DNA of 64,000 nucleotides from Halobacteriales archaeon. GTDB lineage: Archaea; Halobacteriota; Halobacteria; Halobacteriales; SKNY01. The notes below the pieces were generated by a model. The model had not been told where the DNA came from. It did no database searches and saw only the letters and a program-made list of their open reading frames with translations. This document shows, piece after piece, positions 54,243-62,789 of this stretch. The stretch lies in the NCBI GenBank assembly GCA_007118975.1, contig SKQO01000004.1, positions 16,334-80,333 on the forward strand, written 5' to 3'. The translations under genes were made by a program, and so were the position numbers. Each line of letters opens with the position of its first letter. Positions within the stretch are counted from its first letter, which is position 1.

Positions 54243-55681
54243 GCGTCGGTGACCCGAGCGGGCGCGAAACCGCCCGGCGTGTGTTCGCCGTAGAGTTCGC
54301 TGCTGCAACCCACTCCTATCGAGCGGGCGAAACCGAACGGTCACCCGTATACGTCGTCACGCCGACGGGGGCCCGCGTGAACCGGTTGTTCGTCGTTGGC
54401 GTGCTCACGGAGCTGACCTGGGTGAATGACGAAACCCTTCGCGCCAGGATTGCGGACCCGACGGGGACATTCGTCGTGTACGCCGGGCAGTATCAACCGG
54501 ACGTTCGGGCCGCGCTGGCCGAGCTCGAATCGCCCACCTTCCTCGCAGTTACCGGGAAGGCGAATCTGTTCGAGCCGGAGGATGGCGACCGCGTATTCAC
54601 GTCGATTCGGCCGGAGGCGATAGGCGAAGTGGAGGCTGATACCCGGGATCAGTGGACCGTCTCGACGGCCGAACGGACCATCGCCCGTATCGGTCGGATG
54701 GCAGCGACCCTCGATGGAGCGGAGCAGAACGAGTCCACCGTGCGTATCGCAAGGGAGGAGTACCGAACGACGCCGGCGTACCTGAGCGGCCTGTACGAGC
54801 AGTGTCTCGAGGCGGTCAGACTGGTGGCAGGAGAACGAGATACGGTGGAGACGAGACGGCTAGACCCGGGAATGGATGGGGAGCCCACCATCTCGACCCG
54901 TCGGCTGGCAGAAATCGGCGATCGATTCGACGTGACAGCAGAGGTGACCCCCGCACAGCCCACGAAACCAGCGCAACCCGGGGATGCCGAGACGACTGCG
55001 GAACCGGTATCGGACGCAATAGCACAAACCGAGGATGTTGAATCATCCACCGCGACGGCCACTGAGTCGATACCGGATTCGACAACGCCATCGGAGGGTG
55101 TTGAATCAGCCGCCGAACAGGATACAGAATCGGTCCCGGACGCTACAGTGCCAACCGAAGCCGCCGAGGCAACCACTGACGAGCGAACGGATCCCACCCC
55201 TGCATCACCGACAAACGAGTCTGAATCTGGTTCGGAAACAGCCGATACACCGCCGGCATCCACCGACGAAGCTACGGAAGCGGACCCAGAGACGCAAAGC
55301 GAGATGACAGACGAGGGCGCACCGCTGGAAGGGACCGAGGACGAGCCCATCCTCGATGCGGACGAACGGGAAGCGGTCGTCGACGAGTTCGGCACCGAAT
55401 TCACCACTGGCGCTGACGTCTCGGAACCGGACGAGCCAGTACCGGAGTCGATCGACGAGCCGGCCAATGAGAATAGCGAGGAAGCGTCCGATCTCGTGGA
55501 CCGCCTCGTGGCGACGATGCAAGAACGCGACGACGGAGAGGGGGTCGCACGCGAGGAACTCATCGCTGCGGTCGCCGCCGAGGCGGACGCCGATCCCGGC
55601 ACGGTCGACGAGGCCATCACGGAAGCGCTGATGGACGGCCGGTGTTACGAACCCTCCGAGGACGTGCTGCGAGCGATCTAG
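54239..55681 (+). CDS. rpap1: RPA-associated protein
   Basis: A 480-residue partner of RPA. The first 130 residues form an OB-type domain (VYVVTPTGARVNRLFVVGVL ... ARIADPTGTFVVYAG). Residues about 130-215 are helical. About 225-400 is a low-complexity Thr/Glu/Ser/Pro/Asp-rich linker with imperfect repeats (ESIPDSTTPSEGVESA, ESVPDATVPTEAAEA). The C-terminal 65 residues read as a winged helix (LVDRLVATMQERDDGEGVAR). Haloarchaeal RPAP proteins co-purify with RPA. Confidence 0.85.
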   Translation: MSVGDPSGRETARRVFAVEFAAATHSYRAGETERSPVYVVTPTGARVNRLFVVGVLTELTWVNDETLRARIADPTGTFVVYAGQYQPDVRAALAELESPTFLAVTGKANLFEPEDGDRVFTSIRPEAIGEVEADTRDQWTVSTAERTIARIGRMAATLDGAEQNESTVRIAREEYRTTPAYLSGLYEQCLEAVRLVAGERDTVETRRLDPGMDGEPTISTRRLAEIGDRFDVTAEVTPAQPTKPAQPGDAETTAEPVSDAIAQTEDVESSTATATESIPDSTTPSEGVESAAEQDTESVPDATVPTEAAEATTDERTDPTPASPTNESESGSETADTPPASTDEATEADPETQSEMTDEGAPLEGTEDEPILDADEREAVVDEFGTEFTTGADVSEPDEPVPESIDEPANENSEEASDLVDRLVATMQERDDGEGVAREELIAAVAAEADADPGTVDEAITEALMDGRCYEPSEDVLRAI

Positions 55682-55686
55682 CCCGG

Positions 55687-56448
55687 ATGGTCAGCCTCGA
55701 CCCGATCCCGGATTCGGCCGCCGCCATCGCCCCGACCGGCGAAGAACGACTCCTCGTGATCGCCGACTACCACGCCGGCTTCGAGGCGGCCATGCGCTAC
55801 CAGGAAGGCATCGAGCTGCCGAGCCGTGCACCCGACCGACGGGAGCGGCTCCTGGAGCTGCTCGCCAGGACGAACCCCGACCGCCTCGTCATTCTGGGGG
55901 ACTTGATGCACTCCATCGGCGGCCCGGGCGGGGCGGAACGTGGCGAGCTGGAAGTACTCTTCGAGGAAGTGTCCGTCCCGGTGACCTTGATCAAGGGCAA
56001 CCACGATGGTATCATCGAGGAGCTGGTGGCCGCAAACCCGAGCACGTTCGCCGGGGTGGAGGTGAGCGAACCGCGGGGGCTGCGGTTGGGTTCGATCGGA
56101 TTCGCGCACGGGCACACATGGCCGTCCCGGGAGGTGCTGCGCGCGGAACTGGTCTGTATCGGTCACGAACATCCCCGGGTACGATTGGAAGACGATGTAG
56201 GAGGCTCCAGAAACGAACGAGTCTGGCTACGCGGGCAGTTGGCGGGGCCACCGTTCACCGAACGCGACGAGGACATCGCGTGGAACGATCCCGAACTCGT
56301 GGTCTTTCCCGCATTCAATGAACTCTGCGGCGGTACGTGGATCAACGTACCCGCGGAGGAGTTCCTGGCCCCGTTCCTTCCCTCGGCACTGCCCGTGGGT
56401 GACGTGTATCTCTTGGATGGGACGTATCTCGGTGAATATCGATTTTAA
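55687..56448 (+). CDS. rpe: RPA-operon metallophosphoesterase (calcineurin-like)
   Basis: A 253-residue phosphoesterase. Metal motifs: VIADYHAGFEAA (Asp, His), LGDLMHSI (Asp), KGNHDGI (Asn-His), GFAHGHTWPS (His) and CIGHEHPRV (His). The start at 55687 (MVSLDPIPD) is five bases after the rpap1 stop, so it lies in the same operon. It likely removes phosphates from nucleic acid or nucleotides. In the known haloarchaeal operon the third gene is named rpe. Confidence 0.87.
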   Translation: MVSLDPIPDSAAAIAPTGEERLLVIADYHAGFEAAMRYQEGIELPSRAPDRRERLLELLARTNPDRLVILGDLMHSIGGPGGAERGELEVLFEEVSVPVTLIKGNHDGIIEELVAANPSTFAGVEVSEPRGLRLGSIGFAHGHTWPSREVLRAELVCIGHEHPRVRLEDDVGGSRNERVWLRGQLAGPPFTERDEDIAWNDPELVVFPAFNELCGGTWINVPAEEFLAPFLPSALPVGDVYLLDGTYLGEYRF

Positions 56449-56453
56449 TAAAC

Positions 56454-57347
56454 TCAGACCCGACGCCGACCGAGCTCCTGTAGGAGGAAATCAGTCACCG
56501 CCTCCGGACGCTCGATGTGCGGGCGGAGACCAGTCCGGTCGATCACGGTCAGTTTACTGTCGGTCCGCTCTGCAAGCTCCTGTCCGGTGGCAAGCGATGG
56601 GTTCCTGGCAAACTGGCCCCACAGGAGAGATACTGGTGTTTGGGGGACAGGCAGGGGTCCCGAAAAGGTGTTGGAGGGGCAAAGGTCGCCAATGAGGTAC
56701 GCAGTTTGTGCGAATCTCGCACCTGGTTGCATCGCACAGCATTTGGCGTACGGTCGGTCCATCCCACTCGGCAGCCCGCCGGGCCTCAGGGCAAGTGCAC
56801 GGAGCAGTGGCTGCCCGATGAACCGATTGCGGAGGAGCGAGCGTACCGCGGCGGGACGTGACGGGGGTCCCGTATGCGGACAAATGCCGACGATCCGCCG
56901 GACGTTCGCAGCGGGGGTAGCGACTGCAGCATACCCGACGCTCATCCCGACCGCGAGGCAAACAGGCGCTTCTGCCACGTTCGAGACGAACTCCGCGAGG
57001 AAATCCTCGTACAACGATCCCGAGTAAAACAGTGGTGCCCGCTCCGAGCGACCGAACCCGGGATAATCCGGCGCAATCACGTGAAAGTCCGTGGTCAGCT
57101 CGTCGATCATGCCGACGAATTCGCGACTCGAGGCACCCAGCCCCATATCGTGGAGCGCGATCAGATCGGGGTTTGCCGGGTCGCCCGCGGTCGTGTACGA
57201 GACATCGAGCCCCCGCCAGCGGTAGGACGATGGCGCTCGTTCCAGCGGTGAGTCGAGTGGTCCAAGACGCGCGGAGATCGTGGCGTTAGCGGCAGCGACC
57301 AGCCCGGCTCCACCCAGTACCGATCCAACGGCACGTCGAACGTTCAT
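56454..57347 (-). CDS. Alpha/beta hydrolase
   Basis: A 297-residue alpha/beta-fold hydrolase. The nucleophile elbow is GMSVG at about residue 135; the oxyanion segment is HDMGLGASS; the histidine is in RPHIERPE near the C-terminus. The N-terminus (MNVRRAVGSVLGGAGLVAAA) has a hydrophobic stretch that may be a membrane anchor. The substrate is unknown. The start at 57347 is used because the longer upstream frame reads into the MeaB gene. Confidence 0.8.
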   Translation of the reverse strand: MNVRRAVGSVLGGAGLVAAANATISARLGPLDSPLERAPSSYRWRGLDVSYTTAGDPANPDLIALHDMGLGASSREFVGMIDELTTDFHVIAPDYPGFGRSERAPLFYSGSLYEDFLAEFVSNVAEAPVCLAVGMSVGYAAVATPAANVRRIVGICPHTGPPSRPAAVRSLLRNRFIGQPLLRALALRPGGLPSGMDRPYAKCCAMQPGARFAQTAYLIGDLCPSNTFSGPLPVPQTPVSLLWGQFARNPSLATGQELAERTDSKLTVIDRTGLRPHIERPEAVTDFLLQELGRRRV

Positions 57348-57402
57348 CGTCTCCGGTTGGCGCTGGTTCGCCTTCAACGGCTCGTCGGCCCCAATCGACA
57401 GG

Positions 57403-58383
57403 TCAATCATCCGACTCGGGAATCCAATTCGCCAGTAACTCATCGACCAGGTGGTACGGGCTTTGCTCCCCTGACTCGACGCATTCGATTCGCTCGACCA
57501 GTCCGCCGGGCCGGTTGAACTCTCGATCGAGTTGCCGTTCGAAGGAAGCGATCGCGAGGCGCCGGAGATCCGCGCGGTGCCGACGACGCCGTCGTTCCTC
57601 AAGGCGGCTGTCCTCGGCGAGATACTCGTGATGTTGGTGTAGCGCATCCCGAAGACCGTCTATCCCCTCGTCTCGCTCCGCGACAGTCCGCACGATGGGC
57701 GGTTCCCAGGCAGCTTCCGATGGGGTGTGACGTGCAATCTCCAGCATCTCCTGCAGCCGAGTAATCGTTTGGTCTACCCCGGGTAGATCGGCCTTGTTCA
57801 CCACGAGGACATCAGCTGTCTCCAGAATGCCGGCTTTCAGCATCTGGACATCGTCTCCCGTTTCCGGCTGTAACACGACCGCGACGGAGTCGGCGACGCG
57901 AACTACGTCGATTTCTGACTGGCCAGCACCCACCGTCTCGATCAGAATGCGATCCATCCCGGCGGCCTCCAGGACGACGGTGAGTTCGCTCGTCGCAGTC
58001 GCGATGCCGCCCGGAGCCCCCCGCGTGCTGACGGATCGGACGAACACGTCGGGTTCGCCGCTGGATCGGTCGAATCGGACGCGATCGCCGAGAATCGATC
58101 CGCCGGAAAACGGCGACTGCGGATCGATCGCCAGCACACCGACCGACAGGCCGTCCGCCGCGTAGGCGGTCGCGAGGCGATCGACCAGCGTCGACTTGCC
58201 GACCCCCGGACTGCCGGTCACGCCGATCACCCGGGCTTCTCCGCGGTGTGGGTACAGCCCCTCTATCAACTCACGGTGTTGGCCTGTGCGATTCTCGATC
58301 GTGCTCATCGCTCGAGCCAGCGCCCGGTCCTCGCCAGCGAGAACCCCTTCGATCAGCTCGTCTAGGTTCATTGCAGACGTCAT
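57403..58383 (-). CDS. meaB: Methylmalonyl-CoA mutase-associated GTPase
   Basis: A 326-residue G3E-family GTPase. Walker A GVTGSPGVGKSTLVDRL is near residue 54, with DVQMLKAGILETADVLVVNKADL carrying the NKAD guanine-specificity motif near 200. MeaB protects and gates the B12 cofactor of methylmalonyl-CoA mutase. The start at 58383 overlaps the stop of the B12-binding subunit gene by four bases, so the two are coupled. Confidence 0.92.
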   Translation of the reverse strand: MTSAMNLDELIEGVLAGEDRALARAMSTIENRTGQHRELIEGLYPHRGEARVIGVTGSPGVGKSTLVDRLATAYAADGLSVGVLAIDPQSPFSGGSILGDRVRFDRSSGEPDVFVRSVSTRGAPGGIATATSELTVVLEAAGMDRILIETVGAGQSEIDVVRVADSVAVVLQPETGDDVQMLKAGILETADVLVVNKADLPGVDQTITRLQEMLEIARHTPSEAAWEPPIVRTVAERDEGIDGLRDALHQHHEYLAEDSRLEERRRRRHRADLRRLAIASFERQLDREFNRPGGLVERIECVESGEQSPYHLVDELLANWIPESDD

Positions 58384-58802
58384 TGAACCGGCGCGTGCTC
58401 GCGGACGAACGCGATCGTCTCCGCCAACGTGGTTCCCGGCCCGAACACCTCGGCCACACCCTGTTCCTTCAGCGCCGCGGCGTCCTTCGATGGAATCACG
58501 CCACCGACGAGCACCAGTGTGTCCTCGGCGGCTCCCCGCTCGGCCAGACCTTCGAGGACCTCGGGCACCAATGTCATGTGGGCGCCCGAAAGAATGGAAA
58601 TCCCTAACACGTCGACGTCCTCCTGGATGGCAACCCGCACGATATCGGACGGCGTGTTGTGAAGGCCCGTGTAGATGACCTCGAATCCGGCATCGCGGAA
58701 TGCGCGCGAAATCACGTGAGCGCCACGGTCGTGCCCGTCGAGGCCGACTTTTGCCACCATACAGCGAATCGGCCGACCGGCCTCCTTCGGCGCACTCGAC
58801 AT
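58380..58802 (-). CDS. mcmA2: Methylmalonyl-CoA mutase B12-binding subunit
   Basis: A 140-residue cobalamin-binding domain as a separate protein. The DxHxxG motif is in KVGLDGHDRGAHVIS, followed by YTGLHNTPSDIVRVAIQEDV, LGISILSGAHM and VGGVIPSKDAAALKEQGVAEVFGPG. In haloarchaea the mutase is split into a large substrate-binding part and this subunit; the large one is not in the window. It is coupled to meaB. Confidence 0.92.
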   Translation of the reverse strand: MSSAPKEAGRPIRCMVAKVGLDGHDRGAHVISRAFRDAGFEVIYTGLHNTPSDIVRVAIQEDVDVLGISILSGAHMTLVPEVLEGLAERGAAEDTLVLVGGVIPSKDAAALKEQGVAEVFGPGTTLAETIAFVREHAPVQ

Positions 58803-58877
58803 ATCTCCCGCTATCGGGGGCGAACTGTTTACTCTGTCGGCAGCGATCGGAATCGCCTTGGGCGCGGGACGTAGACG

Positions 58878-59492
58878 ATGAGTACGATGTGGGGAACGAT
58901 TCGAGCCGTTGCCAGGCGACGTCCGGCGATGGTCGCCGGGGTGTTGACGATCCTCGCATACGTACTTGTGATCGGAACGTTCCTCGACGTGATCCCGGGG
59001 TATCCGGATATCGGGCTCGAAACCTCGACGCTGCTCTCGCACGCGATCGCCGCCATCAATACGGCGACGATCGTGGCGCTCTCGTTGGGCTGGGTGGCGA
59101 TTCGTCGCAACGAGATCGAACGGCACCAGCGGGCGATGCTCACCGCGTTCGTTCTCATCGTCCTGTTTCTCGTGCTGTACCTCCTCCGGGTCGGTGGTGG
59201 CGCCATGAAAGTGTTCGACGGACCCGCCATGGCGACGACAGTCTACCGGGCGATGCTTGGCATCCACATTCTCCTCTCGATCGTCGCCGTCCCCTTGGTG
59301 GCGTACGTGCTGACGTTGGGGCTTTCATTCTCGCCTACAGAACTGATGAAAACCAATCACGCACGTGTCGGTCGGTTTGCCGCGGCCTCGTGGTTGCTAA
59401 GTCTCATCCTCGGCGTGGTCGCCTATCTGATGCTCGAACACCTCTACGGGTGGGAGTGGGCGAGCGTGATCATTCTCCCGATCGCGTGGTGA
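58878..59492 (+). CDS. DUF420 membrane protein
   Basis: A 204-residue integral membrane protein with about five hydrophobic helices (MVAGVLTILAYVLVIGTFLD, TIVALSLGWVAI, MLTAFVLIVLFLVLYLL, and later ones). DUF420 proteins are found near cytochrome oxidase genes and are thought to belong to terminal-oxidase assembly. It is not coupled to the neighbours; the CtaA-CtaB fusion gene is 1.8 kb away. Confidence 0.78.
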   Translation: MSTMWGTIRAVARRRPAMVAGVLTILAYVLVIGTFLDVIPGYPDIGLETSTLLSHAIAAINTATIVALSLGWVAIRRNEIERHQRAMLTAFVLIVLFLVLYLLRVGGGAMKVFDGPAMATTVYRAMLGIHILLSIVAVPLVAYVLTLGLSFSPTELMKTNHARVGRFAAASWLLSLILGVVAYLMLEHLYGWEWASVIILPIAW

Positions 59493-59505
59493 GGCGGTGA
59501 GTCAG

Positions 59506-60252
59506 TCACTCGACCTCTGGGATCGCCAATGCGCCGAGTACGAACGCCAGTAGCGCCAACCCCGCAAGGACGAGAAAGGAACCGCCCCAGCCGCCCGCGT
59601 TCTCCATCGCGGCGCGCACACCGCGCGTGAAGTACGTGAGTGGCATCGCCGCGACGATCGGCAGAAACCACGTGGGGAGCATCGTCGGTGGCACGAACGT
59701 CTCGGCCAGGAACAACATCGGCAAGGCAATCGTGTTGGCCACCGCGATGGCACCGTCTTCTGTTTTAGCGACGCGACCGATTATCGCCCCGATCCCGGCG
59801 AACAGGACGACACCCAGGACGATCATGGGGAGGATCGCGGGCGCCCGGGGGAACGGGGCAATCCGGAGGGCGGCGATCAGTGCCAGGATGAGAAGGCTCG
59901 AGATGAGGACGATGACGGCCGTGACGACGGTATGTGCGAACAGCCACCCCGATCGCGTCAACGGCGTGCTCGCGAGTTTTTCGAACCGGTTTCCCTCCCG
60001 ATAGCGCACGGTCGTCGCACTGATTCGCGAGAGGGGCGTGAACAGCACCACCACCGCCAGATACCCGGCCAGATAGTACGCGGCAGGTTCGGCGAACAGC
60101 CCGCCCTCTCCCGGTTCGGTGCGGATCAACGCGCCGAAGATGAGTACCAGCAAGACCGGGAAGATGAAAGTGAACATCATCGCCGTACGACGGCGTCGAA
60201 AAGTCCGCCACGCAACCGTCATTTCCGCAAAAATGGCACCGAAACGACTCAT
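59506..60252 (-). CDS. ABC-2-type transporter permease
   Basis: A 248-residue permease with about six membrane segments and the ABC-2 signature near FTPLSRISATTVRYREGN and SGWLFAHTVVTAVI. It pairs with the following ATPase, with which it overlaps by four bases. The two form an export-type ABC transporter of the DrrAB/daunorubicin group; the substrate is unknown. Confidence 0.87.
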   Translation of the reverse strand: MSRFGAIFAEMTVAWRTFRRRRTAMMFTFIFPVLLVLIFGALIRTEPGEGGLFAEPAAYYLAGYLAVVVLFTPLSRISATTVRYREGNRFEKLASTPLTRSGWLFAHTVVTAVIVLISSLLILALIAALRIAPFPRAPAILPMIVLGVVLFAGIGAIIGRVAKTEDGAIAVANTIALPMLFLAETFVPPTMLPTWFLPIVAAMPLTYFTRGVRAAMENAGGWGGSFLVLAGLALLAFVLGALAIPEVE

Positions 60253-61184
60253 GACGCCTCCGGGACCGTCGATCTCGTGGGGCGCCGTTGTTCGTCTTCC
60301 CAGTCTGCGACGGCGAGAAAGACGTCGCGAAGCGTCGGCTCGGTCCATGCCACGCTGGTGTACTCGATTCCCCGATCGTCGAGCTCGGCGAGGACAGCAC
60401 TGATTCGTTCGGCAGGAAGATCCGTCACGTGTAACGACCCGTCCTCGTAGTGCGAATCCCAGGGAAACTCGGCCGGGAGATGGTCCGACGGGTCGCCGCG
60501 CAGGTCGACGACCAGCCGGCTTGCTCCCCCGTAGTCCCCAATCAGTGCTGCAGGGGTCCCGGTAGCTACCAGGGAACCGTCCGCAAGGATCCCCACCCGA
60601 TCGCTTATCGCCCCTGCTTCTGTCATGTCGTGGGTGGTCATCAGGATGGTCGTTCCCCCGTCCCCCAGCTCGCGAAGGAGTGTCCACAGCTGTTGGGCGC
60701 CGGCCGGATCGATGCCGGTGGTCGGCTCGTCGAGGACGAGGACGTCCGGATCGTTGACCAGCGCCGTCCCGACGCAAATACGTCGCTGCTGCCCGCCCGA
60801 GAGGTGGTCGTACCAGCGATCCGCGTCTTCTGCCATCCCGACCGCCGCTAACACGTCATCGACGGGAAGCGGGTCATCGTACAATCCGGCATAGTAGGCA
60901 ACGATCTCCCTGCCGGTCAGCCGACCCGGCGGGCTAAACGCTTGCGGGAGCACGCCCAACCGTTCCCGGTCGATCGCACCGGGGATCGCGCCGCCGATCG
61001 AGACCCGCCCGGCATCCGGTTGGACCGTTCCGGTGAGGGTGCGCACCAGCGTGGTCTTTCCAGCTCCGTTCGGGCCGATCAGCGTGAAAATCTCACCGAC
61101 GGCGAGTTCGAGATCGAGCCCTGCCAGGGCCACCGTCTCCCCGTAGCGTTTTTGCACGCCCTCGATCGCGACCGCCGGCTCCAT
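60249..61184 (-). CDS. ABC transporter ATP-binding protein (ABC-2 exporter)
   Basis: A 311-residue ATPase. Walker A GPNGAGKT is at 37-44, the signature LSGGQQRR near 138, and Walker B VLVLDEPTTGIDP near 156-168 followed by TTHDMTEA. The last 80 residues form a C-terminal domain common in DrrA-like proteins. It is coupled to the permease gene. A likely role is drug or lipid export. Confidence 0.9.
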   Translation of the reverse strand: MEPAVAIEGVQKRYGETVALAGLDLELAVGEIFTLIGPNGAGKTTLVRTLTGTVQPDAGRVSIGGAIPGAIDRERLGVLPQAFSPPGRLTGREIVAYYAGLYDDPLPVDDVLAAVGMAEDADRWYDHLSGGQQRRICVGTALVNDPDVLVLDEPTTGIDPAGAQQLWTLLRELGDGGTTILMTTHDMTEAGAISDRVGILADGSLVATGTPAALIGDYGGASRLVVDLRGDPSDHLPAEFPWDSHYEDGSLHVTDLPAERISAVLAELDDRGIEYTSVAWTEPTLRDVFLAVADWEDEQRRPTRSTVPEAS

Positions 61185-61232
61185 ACCAGAAACAGCCGGA
61201 AGGTGAGGAAAAGAATTCGGAAAAACTGTCGT

Positions 61233-62621
61233 TCAGATCACGAGCGCGTCCACGGCAATCACGACCAACACGGCGCCGAGATACGCGTTCGACGCGTGGA
61301 AGGTGCGCATCGCCGCAGCTTCGGTTCCCACCGCGTGGAGCCGCCCGATCATCCAGATGAACCCGACGCCGCCGACGATGGCGACCGTCGCATACAGCCA
61401 GCTCAGTGAGGTCAACGCAGCCAGTGAGACGACCATGACCATTGTCAGTCCCGCCCAGAGCATAATGTGTTTTCGTGCGACACGATCCCCCGCGACGACC
61501 GGAAGCATCGGGAACCCACCGGCGGCGTAATCGTCCCGGTAGGCCATCGCCAGGTTATAAAAGTGCGCCGGAGTCCAGCAGAAAATCACGAGCGCAAGGA
61601 CCACACCCGCCAGATCGATGCTGCCCGTGACAGCCGCCCATCCGATGAGTGCCGGGAGGGATCCCGCCGCACCCCCGATAACCGTATTTTGAACGGTGTT
61701 CGGTTTCAGAATGAGCGTGTAGATGACGCTGTAAAAGACGATGGCCGCCAGCCCGAGGGCAGCCGCAACGACGTTGACGAACACGAGAAACACGATGATG
61801 GAGAGCATCGCGAGGAGGACGCCGAACGCCACCGCATGGGTCATCGGGACGAGATCGGTCGCGACGGGCCGGTCCGCAGTCCGGGCCATTCGTCGGTCGA
61901 TGTCTCGCTCGAGCACGTGATTGAATGTGCCGCTGGCACCGATCGCGAGCACACCGCCGGTCAACGTGGCCACGATCGTCGAGACGCGTAATGCCGGGCC
62001 CGCCGCAAGCGCCATCGCGGCCGCCGCGACGAGACAAAGCAACCACATGAGCCGGGGCTTCGTGAGTCGGAAGTACGCCAGGGCGAGGGCGCGGTACCCG
62101 CTCTTGTCATTGTTCACTGATGCCTCTTGTGTGGCTTCGTCGACCGCGGTCGGGGTCCCCCGTTCGAGCGGATTCGGGTACCGATCTTCGAGCAGCCACG
62201 CCATCGCGACCACCAGGGTCCCGAAGATGGCCATGCCGATCAGGAGGTGAAGCGACGAAACCATGCCGAGATCCGTGCCAATTGCCACGAGCGCCCCGAT
62301 TCCTCCCTGAACTGGGTACAGCAACAGCGCCAACGCGAGTGCCAATCGGACGCGGCGCGGCACGTCGTGAAGCCAGCTCAAGGCGACACTCCCCGCGACC
62401 AGCAACCCGACGACGAACCCGAGAATCCGGTGGGCCATGGCCGTCGCGCCCGGCTCACCGGGCAACACCATCCAGCGACCGTCACACGTCGGCCAGCCAC
62501 CGCAGGTCGCGAGTGCCTCAGTGACGGAGACCGTCGCGCCGAGCATCACGAGTCCGTACACCCCGACGAGCGAGGCGAACAGCAGGGTCGGAAGCGAGGG
62601 AACCCGGGAACTCGATGTCAT
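61233..62621 (-). CDS. ctaB: Heme O synthase with an N-terminal CtaA-like domain (CtaA-CtaB fusion)
   Basis: A 462-residue fusion. The first 145 residues (four membrane helices) resemble the half of heme A synthase CtaA: CGGWPTCDG with the paired Cys, and heme-ligand histidines in MAHRILGFVVG and SSLHLLIGM. From about 170 on is a UbiA-type CtaB: NHVLERDIDRRMARTADRP and KPNTVQNTVIGGAAGSLPAL. CtaB adds a farnesyl chain to protoheme IX for heme-copper oxidases. Haloarchaea commonly carry this fusion. Start at 62621 (MTSSSRVPS). Confidence 0.88.
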   Translation of the reverse strand: MTSSSRVPSLPTLLFASLVGVYGLVMLGATVSVTEALATCGGWPTCDGRWMVLPGEPGATAMAHRILGFVVGLLVAGSVALSWLHDVPRRVRLALALALLLYPVQGGIGALVAIGTDLGMVSSLHLLIGMAIFGTLVVAMAWLLEDRYPNPLERGTPTAVDEATQEASVNNDKSGYRALALAYFRLTKPRLMWLLCLVAAAAMALAAGPALRVSTIVATLTGGVLAIGASGTFNHVLERDIDRRMARTADRPVATDLVPMTHAVAFGVLLAMLSIIVFLVFVNVVAAALGLAAIVFYSVIYTLILKPNTVQNTVIGGAAGSLPALIGWAAVTGSIDLAGVVLALVIFCWTPAHFYNLAMAYRDDYAAGGFPMLPVVAGDRVARKHIMLWAGLTMVMVVSLAALTSLSWLYATVAIVGGVGFIWMIGRLHAVGTEAAAMRTFHASNAYLGAVLVVIAVDALVI

Positions 62622-62757
62622 GTCGAGATAGTTGTCGGTTCCATCCCCCACGGGGGCAAAAGCGTTCTGAGTTTGACTTCCGCGGGCGACTGGGCACGTC
62701 ACGCCGACCCATGGTCAACACACGATTCCTTCACAGACTATAACAGTTCGGCCGTTC

Positions 62758-62767
62758 GTTTTTATAG
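62758..62767 (+). promoter_or_regulatory. Probable TATA box of the secretion ATPase gene
   Basis: GTTTTTATAG lies 23-32 bases before the ATG at 62790, the spacing of a leaderless archaeal gene; a GGAG at 62774-62777 might also serve as a ribosome binding site. Confidence 0.5.
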
Positions 62768-62789
62768 CATCAAGGAGTGTTGATCAGTA

